NCBI GenBank assembly: GCA_031276815.1
Contig: JAISMJ010000101.1
Span: 1 to 53,502, forward strand
DNA: 53,502 nucleotides
Source of the DNA: Treponema sp.
Lineage (GTDB): Bacteria > Spirochaetota > Spirochaetia > Treponematales > Breznakiellaceae
Direction of reading: 5' to 3'
Position numbers and translations under genes: made by a program. Shown one piece after another: positions 40,442 through 49,021 of the stretch (positions within the stretch are counted from its first letter, which is position 1; every line of letters begins with the position of its first letter). Below the pieces are notes generated by a model, which saw nothing but the letters and a program-made list of their open reading frames with translations, made no database searches and was not told the DNA's origin.

Positions 40442-42318
40442 TGGGTTTATCGTTGCTTCCTTCAGAAGAACCGCAATCGGCAATGAGGATCAATATTATA
40501 GCCGGAATCTTTATCGTTATTTTCTTTGTTTACATTTTTACACTCTTTAGAATACAAATTGTTCGAGGGGAAGAATACCGTTCAAAGGCTCAAAATATCG
40601 CAAAAAGCATCATCACCATTCCATCCCAGCGCGGCGAAATTTATGCTCGCGATTTTAAGCAGCCACTGGCTATCAATGTCGATTCCTTTGCCATTACTAT
40701 TACGCCGGCGGAAATTGAGAGGAGTAAGGTGCCGACGGTCATAGAAAAGGTCGCCGCTATAACCGGTATACCGAAAGAACAGATTAACCGAAAACTCCCA
40801 TCATCAATCTACTACCTCTATCAACCAGTGGAAATAGCGTCAAATGTGCCGTTCGAAACCATTACAACGCTTGCGGAACAGGCTAACACTCTGCCGGGCG
40901 TTTCATGGCAGTCAAAACCGATCCGCAGTTATGTAACTGGTATCGGCAGCCTTTCCCATGTCATAGGCTATGTTGGCGATATTACTCGTGAAGAGCTTAC
41001 TATGTTCTACAATCAGGGGTACCAAAGTAATGACATTATTGGTAAGGCCGGCATAGAACGGCAATACGATGAACTTTTGCGGGGAAAGAACGGACATGAA
41101 ATCCGCACGGTTGATGTAAGCGGCAGACGTATTTCCAATGAAGGAACAGAACGGGAAACGCCAGCAGCGGGAAAGAACCTTGTGCTGACCATAGACCGGA
41201 ACATTCAAACATTAGCTGAGAAAGCATTGGGCCCACGTATAGGCGCAGTTGTTGTGATGCGTCCTACAACCGGAGAGATTCTCGCAATGGTTTCGTACCC
41301 GTGGTACGATCCGGGTATATTCAACCGAAGCGATGTAGGCAGAGAATTTAACTCGCTCATCAACGATCCCAATAAGCCGCTTCTGAACAGAGCTATACAA
41401 TCAAGTTATCCACCGGCATCCACCTTCAAAATCGTTATGACATCAGCCATTCTTGAAGAAAACGCCTTTCCGCCCGATCAAAACGTACTCTGTGAAGGCG
41501 AACTCGAATATGGCAGTAGAACATGGCGGTGCCATATTAGAAAGCCCGGGCACGGGTGGGTCAGTCTTTCAAGCGCAATGGCGCAATCCTGTGATATTTA
41601 TTATTGGGTAGTCGGCAGGGATGCGCTTGGTACGGAACGTATCGTTTCCTATGCCGAAGAATTCGGCTACGGTTCTCTTACCAACATTGATTTGCCCGGC
41701 GAGATTTCGGGATTTATACCGACGCCCCAATGGAAAGACCGCAGGTTTCACGAACGATGGCTCGGCGGCGATACTATGAATATGTCTATCGGGCAGGGGT
41801 ATACGCTGGTAACGCCCATACAGATGGCGAATATGGTTGCAATGACGGTTAATGAAGGCGTCATCTATACGCCGCACTTGCTCAAAGAGTCGCGTAACCC
41901 ACTGACCGGCACAGTGGAAGATACCGTTGAACGTACCATTTTGCACACAAGCGATATTAGTCCGAATGTTTTCAAGGCGGTGAAACGGGATATGCGCGGG
42001 GTTATTGTTCAGGGAACGGCTCAATATCCGCTCAATATACAGTCCGTTCAGATAGCGGGAAAAACCGGTACCGGCGAAGTAGGATTGCAGGATCAGTGGC
42101 ATTCATGGTTTGCTGCTTTCGCGCCGTACGAAACTGCCAAACCTGATGAGCGGATCGTGGTTTCCGTTATTGTGGAAGCCGTAAACAAGTGGGAATGGTG
42201 GGCGCCGTATGCCTCGGCGATCATTTTCCAGGGCATCTTCGCGAATCAGTCCTATGAGGACGCAGTACGCGCATTAGGATTCCAGTACCTCATGCCTGTT
42301 CAAGGACGCCGTGAATGA
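40441..42318 (+). CDS. mrdA: Penicillin-binding protein 2 (transpeptidase of the elongasome)
   Basis: 625 aa class B PBP. Membrane anchor near residues 15-38 (INIIAGIFIVIFFVYIFTLF), dimerisation region with RGEIYARDF, transpeptidase domain with SxxK as PASTFKIV (~residue 327), SxN-like SCDIYYWV (~380) and KTGTGE (~541). It crosslinks sidewall peptidoglycan and works with RodA. Sensitive to beta-lactams in principle. Fully overlapped by its neighbours' start and stop codons, so translation is coupled. Confidence 0.96.
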   Translation: MGLSLLPSEEPQSAMRINIIAGIFIVIFFVYIFTLFRIQIVRGEEYRSKAQNIAKSIITIPSQRGEIYARDFKQPLAINVDSFAITITPAEIERSKVPTVIEKVAAITGIPKEQINRKLPSSIYYLYQPVEIASNVPFETITTLAEQANTLPGVSWQSKPIRSYVTGIGSLSHVIGYVGDITREELTMFYNQGYQSNDIIGKAGIERQYDELLRGKNGHEIRTVDVSGRRISNEGTERETPAAGKNLVLTIDRNIQTLAEKALGPRIGAVVVMRPTTGEILAMVSYPWYDPGIFNRSDVGREFNSLINDPNKPLLNRAIQSSYPPASTFKIVMTSAILEENAFPPDQNVLCEGELEYGSRTWRCHIRKPGHGWVSLSSAMAQSCDIYYWVVGRDALGTERIVSYAEEFGYGSLTNIDLPGEISGFIPTPQWKDRRFHERWLGGDTMNMSIGQGYTLVTPIQMANMVAMTVNEGVIYTPHLLKESRNPLTGTVEDTVERTILHTSDISPNVFKAVKRDMRGVIVQGTAQYPLNIQSVQIAGKTGTGEVGLQDQWHSWFAAFAPYETAKPDERIVVSVIVEAVNKWEWWAPYASAIIFQGIFANQSYEDAVRALGFQYLMPVQGRRE

Positions 42319-43631
42319 GAGTTCGCGATATTCTTTCGATGGATTTTTTACTCCTGTTTGCGGTTGTTGTACTAACCATAATAGGTATTTTTTTTATCTA
42401 TTCATCCGGCATTTCATCAACCGGTGTGCAAACATCTGACGAATATATCAAACAGATCATCTGGGGAAGCATAGGGTTTATATGTATCATTATGTTTCCT
42501 TTTATTGATTACAGAAAATTCTATGGTATTTCACTCTACATCTATGCGGTAACTATACTCATGCTTCTTTATACCGTTTTATTTGGAAAGCTGGTAAACG
42601 GCGCGCGGGCATGGTTTGGAATCGGTCCGTTCGGCATACAGCCTTCGGAATTCACCAAAATAACCACCATCATTCTGCTTGCCCGGTATTTAGACGCATC
42701 AAAACGGAAGCCCGATTCTTTCGGACGTTTCTTTATCGCATGTATCATTGTGTTTATGCCGATGGGGCTTATTCTTATACAGCCTGACTTCGGAACCTCG
42801 CTTGTTTTCATCCCCATACTGCTGACAATGACCTTCATTGCTGGAGTCCGCATACGGTATGTTATTTTTTTGACCGTGTGGATAGGTCTTAGCGGAATTC
42901 TTATGGCGCTTCCGCTATGGCAAACCTATATCCTGAAAGATTCCTTTTCGCCCATCATGTTTCTCTTGAATATCAAATTTATCGCGCTTGTGTGCGCCGC
43001 CCTTGCCGTTATTGGAATTGTGGCGGTTACCGGCTATCTTTTATACAAAAAACCGTACTTCTTTTGGATCGTTTATGGTATCGCCGCATTAATTCTCTCG
43101 CTTGGCGTTTCATTTGCCGCTCGTAAAATCCTTAAAGAGTATCAAATCATGCGTTTAATCGTGTTTCTCAATCCTCAAATCGATCCGCAAGGCGCGGGCT
43201 GGAACATTATACAGTCGATGATTGCAATCGGTTCCGGCGGCGTTATGGGGCGCGGTTTCCTGCAAGGTACCCAGAGCCACTACCGGTACCTGCCCCAGCA
43301 AAGTACGGACTTTATTTTCTCGATCTTTGCGGAAGAAGCGGGTTTTGTCGGCGGTACCGCCCTTTTCGTGCTTTTTCTTGTCATAAGCCTGCGCCTCATA
43401 CGGATCATGCGTCTCTCTGCCGATTCTTTCGGCATATACATAACGGCGGGGTTGTCGAGCATTTTCGTATTTCACTTTCTCATCAATGTAGGCATGGCAA
43501 TGGGAATCATGCCCATAACTGGTATTCCCCTGATCTTTATGTCTTACGGCGGCTCTTCCCTGCTTTCCGCTATGATAGGCATAGGACTTGCCGAAAGCAT
43601 ATATGTAAGAAAGTTAAAATTTGAACATTAA
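42315..43631 (+). CDS. rodA: RodA peptidoglycan glycosyltransferase (SEDS family)
   Basis: 438 aa, about ten to twelve membrane segments, slightly longer than E. coli RodA. Recognisable: RAWFGIGPFGIQPSEFTKI, ILIQPDFGTSLVF, LPQQSTDFIFSIFAEEAGFVGG with the catalytic-region Asp/Glu, and ITGIPLIFMSYGGSSLLSAMIGIGLA. It polymerises lipid II with PBP2. An insert between residues ~205 and ~260 with two extra hydrophobic stretches is unusual for RodA. Four-base overlap with the PBP2 gene; last of the operon. Confidence 0.96.
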   Translation: MRVRDILSMDFLLLFAVVVLTIIGIFFIYSSGISSTGVQTSDEYIKQIIWGSIGFICIIMFPFIDYRKFYGISLYIYAVTILMLLYTVLFGKLVNGARAWFGIGPFGIQPSEFTKITTIILLARYLDASKRKPDSFGRFFIACIIVFMPMGLILIQPDFGTSLVFIPILLTMTFIAGVRIRYVIFLTVWIGLSGILMALPLWQTYILKDSFSPIMFLLNIKFIALVCAALAVIGIVAVTGYLLYKKPYFFWIVYGIAALILSLGVSFAARKILKEYQIMRLIVFLNPQIDPQGAGWNIIQSMIAIGSGGVMGRGFLQGTQSHYRYLPQQSTDFIFSIFAEEAGFVGGTALFVLFLVISLRLIRIMRLSADSFGIYITAGLSSIFVFHFLINVGMAMGIMPITGIPLIFMSYGGSSLLSAMIGIGLAESIYVRKLKFEH

Positions 43632-43710
43632 CTCAGTCGTGACTTTTAGGATAATAGGGGGCGATTCCACAAAGCCGCCATTGGCGGGAACCTGTAGATA
43701 GAGGAGAACA

Positions 43711-43716
43711 ATGTAA
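43711..43716 (+). promoter_or_regulatory. Start-stop codon pair (ATGTAA) overlapping the next start
   Basis: AGGAG at 43702-43706 is four bases from an ATG at 43711 that is followed at once by TAA; the last A of that stop is the first base of the real ATG at 43716. A ribosome could initiate, terminate and re-initiate here. Confidence 0.5.
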
Positions 43717-44402
43717 TGGAAGCTATAAATATGAGAAACTTATTTCTTTGCGGCATGGCGCTTGTACTCATAGGACTATTTTTTTCCTGTACAAGTAAAC
43801 CTGATGTTAAACGACCCGCGGTTGAACCGCCGTCCGCGATGCCGAAGCCGCCGCTTGAAGAGCTGGTAATACCGCCTGCGCCGGAAGCTATTTTGGGACA
43901 GGGATTGGTTACTCAGAAAGCCCTCGCGTCATTCTTAGTCGAACATAACGCCGGCATTAAACCGGATTATGCGCGGGAGCTTGCCGGTTACTATATCAAA
44001 GAGGCGGCAGCCGAGGGCGTGAATCACGATGTGGCGTTTGCCCAGATGTGTCTTGAAACAGGTTACCTACGTTTCGGCAACCTTGTTACGCCGGATATGA
44101 ACAACTTCTGCGGACTCGGCGCTATGGATGCGGCGCATCCCGGAGAGCGGTTTCCGGATACGCAGACCGGCGTACGCGCCCATATACAGCACCTCAAAGG
44201 CTATGCAACGGAAGCGCCGCTCAAACAGGAACTGGTCGATCCCCGTTATCAATGGGTAAAGAAAGGATCGGCTCCAACCATACGCGGTTTAACGGGCAAA
44301 TGGGCGGCTGATCCGGGCTATGACGTAAAAATCAGCGGCATACTCGTGCGGCTCTACGATTTCGCCGCCATGCAGGGAGACGGTTGGACGGCAACAGGCT
44401 GA
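43716..44402 (+). CDS. Glucosaminidase-domain lipoprotein
   Basis: 228 aa. Signal peptide with a lipobox ending in Cys near residue 25 (LIGLFFSCTSKP), a Pro-rich linker (residues ~28-60), then a LytG/FlgJ-type glucosaminidase domain: LASFLVEHNAGIKPDYARELAGYYIKEAAAEGVNHDVAFAQMCLETGYLRFG, with the catalytic Glu in CLETGY, followed by NNFCGLGAMDAAHPGERFPDTQTGVRAHIQHLKGYA. It should cut beta-1,4 bonds of peptidoglycan in the periplasm. Directly after the cell-shape operon it plausibly opens the wall for insertion or flagellar passage. The start could also be the in-frame ATG at 43731. Confidence 0.88.
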   Translation: MEAINMRNLFLCGMALVLIGLFFSCTSKPDVKRPAVEPPSAMPKPPLEELVIPPAPEAILGQGLVTQKALASFLVEHNAGIKPDYARELAGYYIKEAAAEGVNHDVAFAQMCLETGYLRFGNLVTPDMNNFCGLGAMDAAHPGERFPDTQTGVRAHIQHLKGYATEAPLKQELVDPRYQWVKKGSAPTIRGLTGKWAADPGYDVKISGILVRLYDFAAMQGDGWTATG

Positions 44403-44435
44403 CCTAAATTCAGAAAAATAAAACTCCTTTCCTCC

Positions 44436-44462
44436 TTGACAATCATTTTAATCTATTATAAG
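44436..44462 (+). promoter_or_regulatory. rny promoter
   Basis: TTGACA (44436-44441), 15-bp spacer, TATAAG (44457-44462), about 45 nt before the chosen start, which has a GAGG site. Confidence 0.55.
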
Positions 44463-44507
44463 CTTCTCTTGAAAATAGCATAAAAATTTATGGTAAGGGG
44501 TAGAGGT

Positions 44508-46046
44508 ATGGAACTATGGTATATAATACTCCCTCTTGCCGGGTTAGTCTTGGGCTGGATTTTAGGATGGACAATCAGATGGCTGTATGCCAGATATCAA
44601 GTAAAAGCGTCGGAACAGGAAGCTGTACGCATAAAACAAGATGCGATAAAGGAAGCTGAGGCAAAAAAGAAGGAAATACTTCTTGAAGCAAAAGATCAAA
44701 TTATTCGTGATAAGAACCAGCAGGAAAGGGAAACTCGGGAACGAAGGGCTGAATTGCAGCGGTACGAACGACGTGTCGTGCAAAAAGAAGAGTCTATAGA
44801 TAAAAAAACAAGTCAGATTGAAAAGATGGAACAGATGCTTGCCGAGAGAGAACGGACGTTTCGAGTAAGAGAATTGGTGCTTGAAAAAGAAGAAGAACGG
44901 TACCGCTTGGAACTTGAGCGAATATCGGGTTTGAGCAGTGAAACGGCAAAGGCTCTCATCATTCAAAATTTGGAGCATGAAGCGCGGCACGACGCGCAAG
45001 CCCTTATCAATAAGATTGAAAATGAGGCTGCTGTCGCCGGAGAAAAAAAAGCGCGGGATATTCTGCTTGCCACGATGCAACGTATCGCGGCTGATGTTAC
45101 CGGCGAAGTTACGGTTACGTCGGTAACGCTTCCCAATGACGAGATGAAGGGGCGGATCATAGGACGCGAAGGCAGAAATATCCGCGCCTTGGAAACGCTT
45201 ACGGGCGTTGATATCATCATTGATGACACGCCGGAAGCGGTGGTTATCTCCTGTTTTGATCCGGTACGCAGAGAAATCGCGAAAGTTGCAATGGAACGTC
45301 TCATCATGGACGGGAGGATACATCCAGCTCGTATTGAAGAAATTGTCGCCAAGGTAAGCAGGGAAATCTCACAGAAAATATTCGAGGAAGGCGAGCGTGT
45401 CCTCTTTGACCTCGGCATACACAATATTAAGCAGGACAGCATCCGCGCCTTGGGACGGTTGTATTTCCGCACGAGTTATGGGCAGAATGTGCTATACCAC
45501 TCCAAAGAGGTGGCTATCATCGCCGGCGTGCTTGCCGCGGAGATCGGCGCAAATCGTGAATTGGCAAAGCGCGCCGCACTGCTCCACGACATTGGTAAGG
45601 GCGTTGAATCAGACTCAGACTTGAACCATGCGGAAATCGGCATGGATATGGCGCGGAAAATGGGTGAAGATCCCCGTATTATCAATGCCATCGGCAGCCA
45701 TCACAACGACATAGAGCCGACCTGTATTGAATCTGTGATTGTGCAGGTTGCCGATGCTATTTCCGCATCCCGTCCGGGAGCGCGCCGCGAAACCATTGAT
45801 AACTACATCAAGCGGCTTGAAAATCTTGAAAACGTTGCGTCAAGTTTTGACGGGGTTGAAAAAGCCTACGCCATTCAAGCGGGCAGAGAACTGCGTATCA
45901 TCGTGGATCAACATGCGCTCAATGACGAACAATCCCGTACACTAGCCAAACAGATAGCGCGGAAAATAGAAACAGATCTCCGGTATCCCGGGCGTATCAA
46001 GGTAACGATCATCAGAGAAACAAGAATCATTGAATACGCACGATAG
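44508..46046 (+). CDS. rny: Ribonuclease Y
   Basis: 512 aa from the ATG at 44508, chosen because a GAGGT site precedes it and the membrane helix starts there; an ATG six codons upstream lacks a site. Membrane segment (LWYIILPLAGLVLGWILGWTI), long charged coiled coil (residues ~35-200), KH domain with GRIIGREGRNIRALETLTGVDIII, HD domain with ALLHDIGKGVESD and SHHNDIEP. Membrane-bound endonuclease that starts mRNA decay. Relevant to leaderless or structured mRNAs proposed here, because RNase Y acts near 5' ends. Confidence 0.97.
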   Translation: MELWYIILPLAGLVLGWILGWTIRWLYARYQVKASEQEAVRIKQDAIKEAEAKKKEILLEAKDQIIRDKNQQERETRERRAELQRYERRVVQKEESIDKKTSQIEKMEQMLAERERTFRVRELVLEKEEERYRLELERISGLSSETAKALIIQNLEHEARHDAQALINKIENEAAVAGEKKARDILLATMQRIAADVTGEVTVTSVTLPNDEMKGRIIGREGRNIRALETLTGVDIIIDDTPEAVVISCFDPVRREIAKVAMERLIMDGRIHPARIEEIVAKVSREISQKIFEEGERVLFDLGIHNIKQDSIRALGRLYFRTSYGQNVLYHSKEVAIIAGVLAAEIGANRELAKRAALLHDIGKGVESDSDLNHAEIGMDMARKMGEDPRIINAIGSHHNDIEPTCIESVIVQVADAISASRPGARRETIDNYIKRLENLENVASSFDGVEKAYAIQAGRELRIIVDQHALNDEQSRTLAKQIARKIETDLRYPGRIKVTIIRETRIIEYAR

Positions 46047-46059
46047 ATTTTTTTGAGGG

Positions 46060-46086
46060 AAGTATCGTACCTAGTCGGGACGATAC
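46060..46086. other. Hairpin downstream of rny
   Basis: GTATCGT and ACGATAC form a perfect 7-bp stem with an eleven-base loop, ending 40 bases after the rny stop. No T run follows, so it looks like a 3' end stabiliser or part of a former mobile element, not a terminator. Confidence 0.45.
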
Positions 46087-46167
46087 AGCGGCTGTTCTCC
46101 GACCGCAGGCGCGCCCGACTGTATCCCGCGTAACGGTCCCCATAATGGCGAACATACCCTTTCCGCC

Positions 46168-46335
46168 GCCTCCGTTTCCTTTTATACCGTGCGTTATATT
46201 TTTTGTAATGCACGGTATATTTTTTACAACCCAAGTTATACTTTTTATAACCCAAGTTATTTTTTCTATAACTCAAGTAATAATTCCTGTAACCCGCGTT
46301 ATAATCCTCGCAGTACTTGGAATAGTAATGTGAAA
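46168..46335. repeat. Degenerate 21-bp tandem repeat array, about eight units
   Basis: Units begin at 46189, 46210, 46231, 46252, 46273 and 46294, with decayed copies at 46168 and 46315. Consensus core CAAGTTATACTTTTTATAAC; most units contain the inverted pair GTTATA/TATAAC. Spacing is exactly 21 bp throughout. The sequence is unrelated to the arrays at 1149 and 11436. Confidence 0.85.
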
Positions 46336-46496
46336 AAGCGATATACCCGGAGAAAACGCTTCCCTACACCTTGTACGGCGGCATACTCATGGTTATAGAC
46401 GTCGGTAGGCGTAGGCGCGTTCAAGCATATCAAGCCGTTCTTTTCAAGTAACAAAAAGAGTAACCGGATATTCCAGAGCGGTTAAAAAGCAAACGA
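46336..46496. other. Remaining gene-free sequence between rny and lptG
   Basis: No gene, hairpin or repeat noticed before the terminator at 46497. Confidence 0.5.
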
Positions 46497-46529
46497 AATA
46501 CCCTGATGCAAACCCGCAAGGGTATTTTT
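46497..46529 (+). terminator. Terminator between rny and the convergent permease genes
   Basis: AATACCC (46497-46503) pairs with GGGTATT (46520-46526), followed by TTT. It lies at the convergent junction; the T run favours the plus strand. Confidence 0.75.
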
Positions 46530-46562
46530 ATGCGGAAACCAAGCCGACTTCTCCAAAGCGTA

Positions 46563-47630
46563 TTAGGTTTTCGCGCTTCTCACCAGAAAAAATCCGGCGA
46601 CCACAAAGAAAAACACCGGAAACCACGCGCCTGCAAAAGGGGGGATATACCCCAGTTTTGCCATCATCATGGTGATCATGTCCATCACGTAAAACACAGC
46701 CGCAACGGAAAGACTTGACAACAGAGTCATAAGGAGGATGTTTTTTCGGAAGCGTCCTCCCATGGAAATAGAGAGGATCATCACCACAAAAGAGGTGCAT
46801 GAGAATGAGTAGCGGTGATGATAATCCGTTTCCACCGTAATGAAGGGCAGTCCGGCAGCTTTGAGATCTTCCACCAGAAAAGCCGTCTCTTTTGCCGGCA
46901 GTTCTTCGGCTTTTACCGCATTCCGCCGGAACGTATCGGGGCTTTCGGTGTAGGCGTCTGTAACGGGGAGATTTTTTGCCCGTAGGAATTCGCCTTCCCA
47001 TTGGTACCCAACGGCGTTGGAAAGTTCCCAGTATGCGCCGTTCCACGTCGCGCTGGGCGCGCGCACCAGCGAAGAAAAAGAGCCGTCCTCGTTTTGTTCA
47101 ATGATGTTCACGCCGTTCAGAATTTGCGCGGCATAATCGTAATAATCAATCGAATAGATAATAGCCCCGCCCTTTGACTTAATAACAATGTCGGAATTGT
47201 TTTCCGATACATTTGATTGATGGAGCAGTTTTCGGGAAAGATCGTTCTTCATTTTTAAGGTGGGGATCACCACCGTATCGTCAAAATAGAACGCAAAAAA
47301 GGAGGACAGGACGCCTATGACGATGAGCGGCATACAGAAACGCCAGAACGGTATGCCCGATGAGAAGATAGAAGTCAATTCATTTCTTCCATACAGATCG
47401 CCGAGCGTATAGCCTGCGGAAAACAGCAGGGAAACCGGCAGGGCGTAGGAGAAACTCTTGGGAATATAGTAGTACGAAACCAAGAGTATCTGGCTGATCG
47501 GAACTTCATAGTTGAGATAGCGCCACAAGTTTGTAAATAGATCGAGCAGAATGACGATCATCACAAACATACAGCACGCGATAATAAAGATCGGCATGAA
47601 CTGCCGCACGAGATACCTGTCCAAAGTCAT
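46563..47630 (-). CDS. lptG: LptF/LptG-family permease, second copy
   Basis: 355 aa from the ATG at 47630, which overlaps the stop of the upstream gene by four bases. Family pattern: MTLDRYLVRQFMPIFIIACCMFVMIVILLDL, then NYEVPISQILLVSYYYIPKSFSYALPVSLLFSAGYTLGDLYGRNELTSIFSSGIPFWRF, a ~150-residue periplasmic jellyroll, and C-terminal helices. LptF and LptG, with LptB, pull lipopolysaccharide from the inner membrane. Many treponemes lack classical LPS, so the cargo here could be another glycolipid. Symbol assigned by position only. Confidence 0.85.
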   Translation of the reverse strand: MTLDRYLVRQFMPIFIIACCMFVMIVILLDLFTNLWRYLNYEVPISQILLVSYYYIPKSFSYALPVSLLFSAGYTLGDLYGRNELTSIFSSGIPFWRFCMPLIVIGVLSSFFAFYFDDTVVIPTLKMKNDLSRKLLHQSNVSENNSDIVIKSKGGAIIYSIDYYDYAAQILNGVNIIEQNEDGSFSSLVRAPSATWNGAYWELSNAVGYQWEGEFLRAKNLPVTDAYTESPDTFRRNAVKAEELPAKETAFLVEDLKAAGLPFITVETDYHHRYSFSCTSFVVMILSISMGGRFRKNILLMTLLSSLSVAAVFYVMDMITMMMAKLGYIPPFAGAWFPVFFFVVAGFFLVRSAKT

Positions 47631-48898
47631 TTGCGTATCCTCCGTATGCACATGAAAAGCCCTATACCCATAGTGAGCATATCGGGAAACCACATGGTCC
47701 AGAACGGCGAGAGACCGGCGCGCAGTCCCAGCGTCTGTCCGCCGAAAAGAAACACCCAATAGATAACCGAGATGACCACCCCCACCAGAAAGCCCACGGT
47801 CTGCCCGCTTCTTTTCGCAAACAGTCCCAGCGGGATAGCCAAAAATACGAAAGCCAGCGCCCCAAACGGCAGGGAAAACTTTTTATAAAATTCCAGAAGA
47901 TACCGCGATATATCTCTATTTCTTTTTATATCCGCGGCTATGGCGTATTCTCTCGACAAATCAGTCTCTATCGTCCCGCGCCGGTTCCATGCCGCAGCGG
48001 ACGGACCGTCCCGCAAACTCTCTTCTAAAGAAAGGGCGTGATCCAACACTTTGTTGTACTGTACATCAAGTTGCTCCTGTAGCGCGCGTCTCTTTGACAC
48101 GATTTCCTTATGGACGTCAAGGGAAGTCATTTCCCGCGGACCAATGGATACCGACGATTGTATCAGATCGTCTTGAGACACCAAATACCGCAGAAAGCCG
48201 CTTGACGCATAATCATAATCGAATTTGGCTATCTCTTTTGACGACTGAATAAACGCGCCGGTTAAATCAAGGCTTAACCCTTCTTTGCCCGCATCCCGCA
48301 ACTGGGCGTTTTCCGCCATGATGAGCCTGCGTTCCCCGTCCGCCGTTCTGTCGAGAATAAAAATGCTGTCAATGGAATTTCCTGAGACGTTTCCCGTTAC
48401 GATCACTGTATCCTTATACCGTTTTACGGAATTGGATGCCAGTTCCAGCGCCGGCGTCGATACGAGAATCTGCCGGTACAATTTGTTAAACTGTAAATTG
48501 CCCGCCGGCATGAGTACGTCGTTGGTAAAAAAAGACGCCAGCGAAATCACAATGCCCATAAAAAGACTCGGTATAAAGATGTTTTTATAGGAAAGCCCCG
48601 ATGAAAGCATAACCAGCACCTCATTATCCGAAGCGAGCCGCCCTATGGTCATCAAGACCCCGACGAGGGACGCAAACGGCGCGGACAGCGATAGGAGCTG
48701 CGGAATCACGTAGAGTATCAAAAGCGCCACCTGCTGAACAGGCACTTTTTTCGTGAGGATTTGCTGAGCCATGAGCAAGAGCTGGTTTACAAAAAAGATA
48801 AAAAAGAAAAAAAGAAACGAGACAAAGAAAGAAAAAAGAATTTCTCCCGTTATGTATCTGATTATCGTCCATGACAGAGACCTGCGGATCGTCCTCAT
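47627..48898 (-). CDS. lptF: LptF/LptG-family permease, first copy
   Basis: 423 aa from the ATG at 48898. The promoter layout supports this start rather than a TTG 16 codons upstream, which would overlap the -35 region. Pattern: TIIRYITGEILFSFFVSFLFFFFIFFVNQLLLMAQQIL, VPQLLSLSAPFASLVGVLMTIGRLASDNEVLVMLSSGLSYKN, periplasmic jellyroll, then FGALAFVFLAIPLGLFAKRSGQTVGFLVGVVISVIYWVFLF. Works with the adjacent second permease as a heterodimer. No lptB, lptA or lptC gene is in the window. Confidence 0.87.
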   Translation of the reverse strand: MRTIRRSLSWTIIRYITGEILFSFFVSFLFFFFIFFVNQLLLMAQQILTKKVPVQQVALLILYVIPQLLSLSAPFASLVGVLMTIGRLASDNEVLVMLSSGLSYKNIFIPSLFMGIVISLASFFTNDVLMPAGNLQFNKLYRQILVSTPALELASNSVKRYKDTVIVTGNVSGNSIDSIFILDRTADGERRLIMAENAQLRDAGKEGLSLDLTGAFIQSSKEIAKFDYDYASSGFLRYLVSQDDLIQSSVSIGPREMTSLDVHKEIVSKRRALQEQLDVQYNKVLDHALSLEESLRDGPSAAAWNRRGTIETDLSREYAIAADIKRNRDISRYLLEFYKKFSLPFGALAFVFLAIPLGLFAKRSGQTVGFLVGVVISVIYWVFLFGGQTLGLRAGLSPFWTMWFPDMLTMGIGLFMCIRRIRK

Positions 48899-48910
48899 AC
48901 TATGAAACGT

Positions 48911-48939
48911 AGTATAGGACAAAAAATAGGAAGTGTAAA
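48911..48939 (-). promoter_or_regulatory. lptFG promoter, near-leaderless
   Basis: Minus strand TTTACA (48934-48939), 17-bp spacer, TATACT (48911-48916). The ATG at 48898 is 12 bases on, leaving a leader of about five bases with no Shine-Dalgarno sequence. Confidence 0.7.
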
Positions 48940-48963
48940 GCGTCAAGCGGAATCGTAAGCCGC

Positions 48964-48990
48964 TTGAAAATCCTTCTTTCGTGCTATAGT
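48964..48990 (+). promoter_or_regulatory. Promoter of the restriction-modification gene
   Basis: TTGAAA (48964-48969), 15-bp spacer, TATAGT (48985-48990) with an extended TGC; followed by a GGAGG site before the GTG at 49022. Divergent from the lptFG promoter. Confidence 0.55.
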
Positions 48991-49021
48991 ATAGTAAAAA
49001 TTATTCTTTGGAGGCGAAACC

